Assembly: GCF_048771995.1 (NCBI RefSeq)
Contig: NC_133030.1
Coordinates: 55,274,001-55,338,000 of the forward strand
Reading direction: 5' to 3'
Source: Taeniopygia guttata
Taxonomy: Eukaryota > Chordata > Aves > Passeriformes > Estrildidae
Length of the DNA: 64,000 nucleotides
Shown here: positions 12,026-64,000 of the stretch, in pieces
Layout of the letters: each line of letters starts with the position of its first letter
Numbering within the stretch: position 1 is the stretch's first letter
Translations under genes and position numbers: made by a program
Notes under the pieces: model-generated
Told to the model about the DNA's origin: nothing
The model's input: the letters and a program-made list of their open reading frames with translations, nothing else
Database searches by the model: none

Positions 12026-13034
12026 ACCTCAGACCTGCTTCCCAAGAGCAAGCACAGCAGGTCTCGTGCCAGGACAATGCCGGGAAGGGCCTGTCACAGT
12101 CTGTGCAGCGTGTCCCTCAGGGAACAGCTTGTCCTGGAGGGGTGGGAGGCACCTGCTGGGCCATAGTTATGAAGTCTGAAGCACCTACGTGCTTTGTGGG
12201 CCGTTTCCTCCAGGTGCAGGAAGGACAGGGTGACTGGAATTCCAGAGCTGTGCTCAGGCATTGTTCTGTGGGGGGGAATGACCGCCCAGGCCTCCCGAGG
12301 ATGTGATAGGAAAGCAGAGCTCAGACCTTTATTGTGTGTTAAAATCTTTTAGTGGGATCACAGACTGCATTTATTTTCCCAGTGAGTGATTTACATCATC
12401 TGCAGGTGTATAGATTTGCTATTTGTATGAGCTTTCTCACACAGGGCAAACAAAACTTCTTGAATCTTACATGGCCATTTTTTGCATTTAATATAGGACC
12501 ATAACTTATGTCAAAATACTGCATGTATGTCACCTCTTTCATTTAAAACTTTTAAAACCTCTTGAAATTTTAAGTGAGGAAAATCCCATTCTTTCTTTAA
12601 TTTAGGATTTTGAGGCTTATACATTAAGCAACTAGAGGCTGTGGTATCCATACATCTCTACATATACCCTAGATTTGTATTTATCTATCTGAGAGTCAAA
12701 GTTGTAAAGCAGCCAAATGCTGGTATTGAATCAGGTACTCAGTGGGGAGATGATAAATCCTGTTAGAGAAAGCAAGGGTCTACCCTGTGTTCATATTGGT
12801 TTTAATTATTTATCTGATTTAACAAATTACACGCAGATTTTCAGTTATTTCAGAAGAGAGGATGACAGGATTAAAGGGAAGTTCAACAGTCCCATTTATC
12901 TTAATTCCTATTCTTCTTTTGAAATTTATCCAATAGGCATTACAAACCTTAGTGTTCAACCCTGCCGTATACTTCTGGTCTGCGCCTGGAGGTCCTGCCT
13001 TTCTGAGGAAAGCTTTAATGAATGTTGAGGGTGG
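12026..13034. other. Gap between CR1 copy and TDRD9 CpG island
   Basis: No exon or repeat was recognised with confidence. A CAGTTA motif at 12842-12847 (TAACTG on the minus strand) fits the core MYB site. It is noted because A-MYB drives many piRNA-pathway genes in the male germ line, but a single six-base match is weak evidence. Confidence 0.4.
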
Positions 13035-13141
13035 GTTTATCGGAGTCCGGCCCGCAGCTGCAGCTGAGCAGCGCGGGAAGGGAAGGGAAGGCGGCTCGCA
13101 GCCGGAGCGCTCCCGCCGGGGCGGGGCAGGCGGGTGTGCCC

Positions 13142-13166
13142 GGGCAGGGCAGGGCAGGGCGGCGGG
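13142..13166 (+). promoter_or_regulatory. TDRD9: G-quadruplex motif just upstream of the TDRD9 start codon
   Basis: Five GGG runs begin at 13142, 13147, 13152, 13157 and 13164. The first four are separated by two-base CA loops and the last by a four-base loop. This satisfies the usual G3N1-7 quadruplex pattern on the coding strand, ending 27 bases before the ATG. If transcription starts upstream, the RNA would carry the motif in its 5' UTR. Confidence 0.75.
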
Positions 13167-13193
13167 ACCGCGTGCCGGGCCGCCATCGCCGCC

Positions 13194-64000
<50,807 letters not shown>

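Overview
The window is nuclear DNA from a vertebrate, almost certainly a bird. It is AT-rich and intron-rich, with two short CpG islands and three truncated CR1 LINE copies. It also has a fragment resembling an abundant avian retroviral repeat. The proteins recovered by splicing by eye are clear orthologues of genes on human 14q32.33, which correspond to chicken chromosome 5. Nothing was searched or computed: gene identities rest on remembered human family members plus splice-phase consistency.

Layout. About 1-6890 is intergenic, with a TG/TA microsatellite near its left end. About 6895-11400, minus strand, holds ATP5MJ (also called ATP5MPL, C14orf2 or MP68), the 6.8-kDa subunit of mitochondrial ATP synthase. 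Its three coding exons give 56 residues, and the middle exon is only 21 nt. Its promoter lies in a CpG island at about 10930-11450. A minus-strand CR1 fragment (about 11453-12025) and plain sequence separate it from a second CpG island (about 13035-13370). From 13194 to the right edge, plus strand, runs TDRD9, the DEVH-box, Tudor-domain helicase of the piRNA pathway. I placed 22 coding exons with consistent reading phase, giving 722 residues. They cover the N-terminus, both RecA-like helicase lobes and the following helical (HA2/OB-like) region. The Tudor domain and C-terminus lie beyond the window.

RD3L (198 aa, two coding exons) lies on the minus strand inside TDRD9 intron 1. The order and orientation ATP5MJ(-), TDRD9(+), with RD3L(-) nested in TDRD9, matches the human arrangement as I recall it.

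The three genes do not form a functional pathway. ATP5MJ is housekeeping mitochondrial, TDRD9 is germline transposon defence and RD3L is a poorly understood relative of the photoreceptor guanylate-cyclase regulator RD3. I found no unknown multigene system. The points worth a second look are a GC-AG intron cutting helicase motif IV of TDRD9, the ATP5MJ microexon, a perfect 32-bp palindrome inside a triplicated unit just after TDRD9 exon 15, a G-quadruplex motif just upstream of the TDRD9 start codon, and an SAS instead of SAT helicase motif III.
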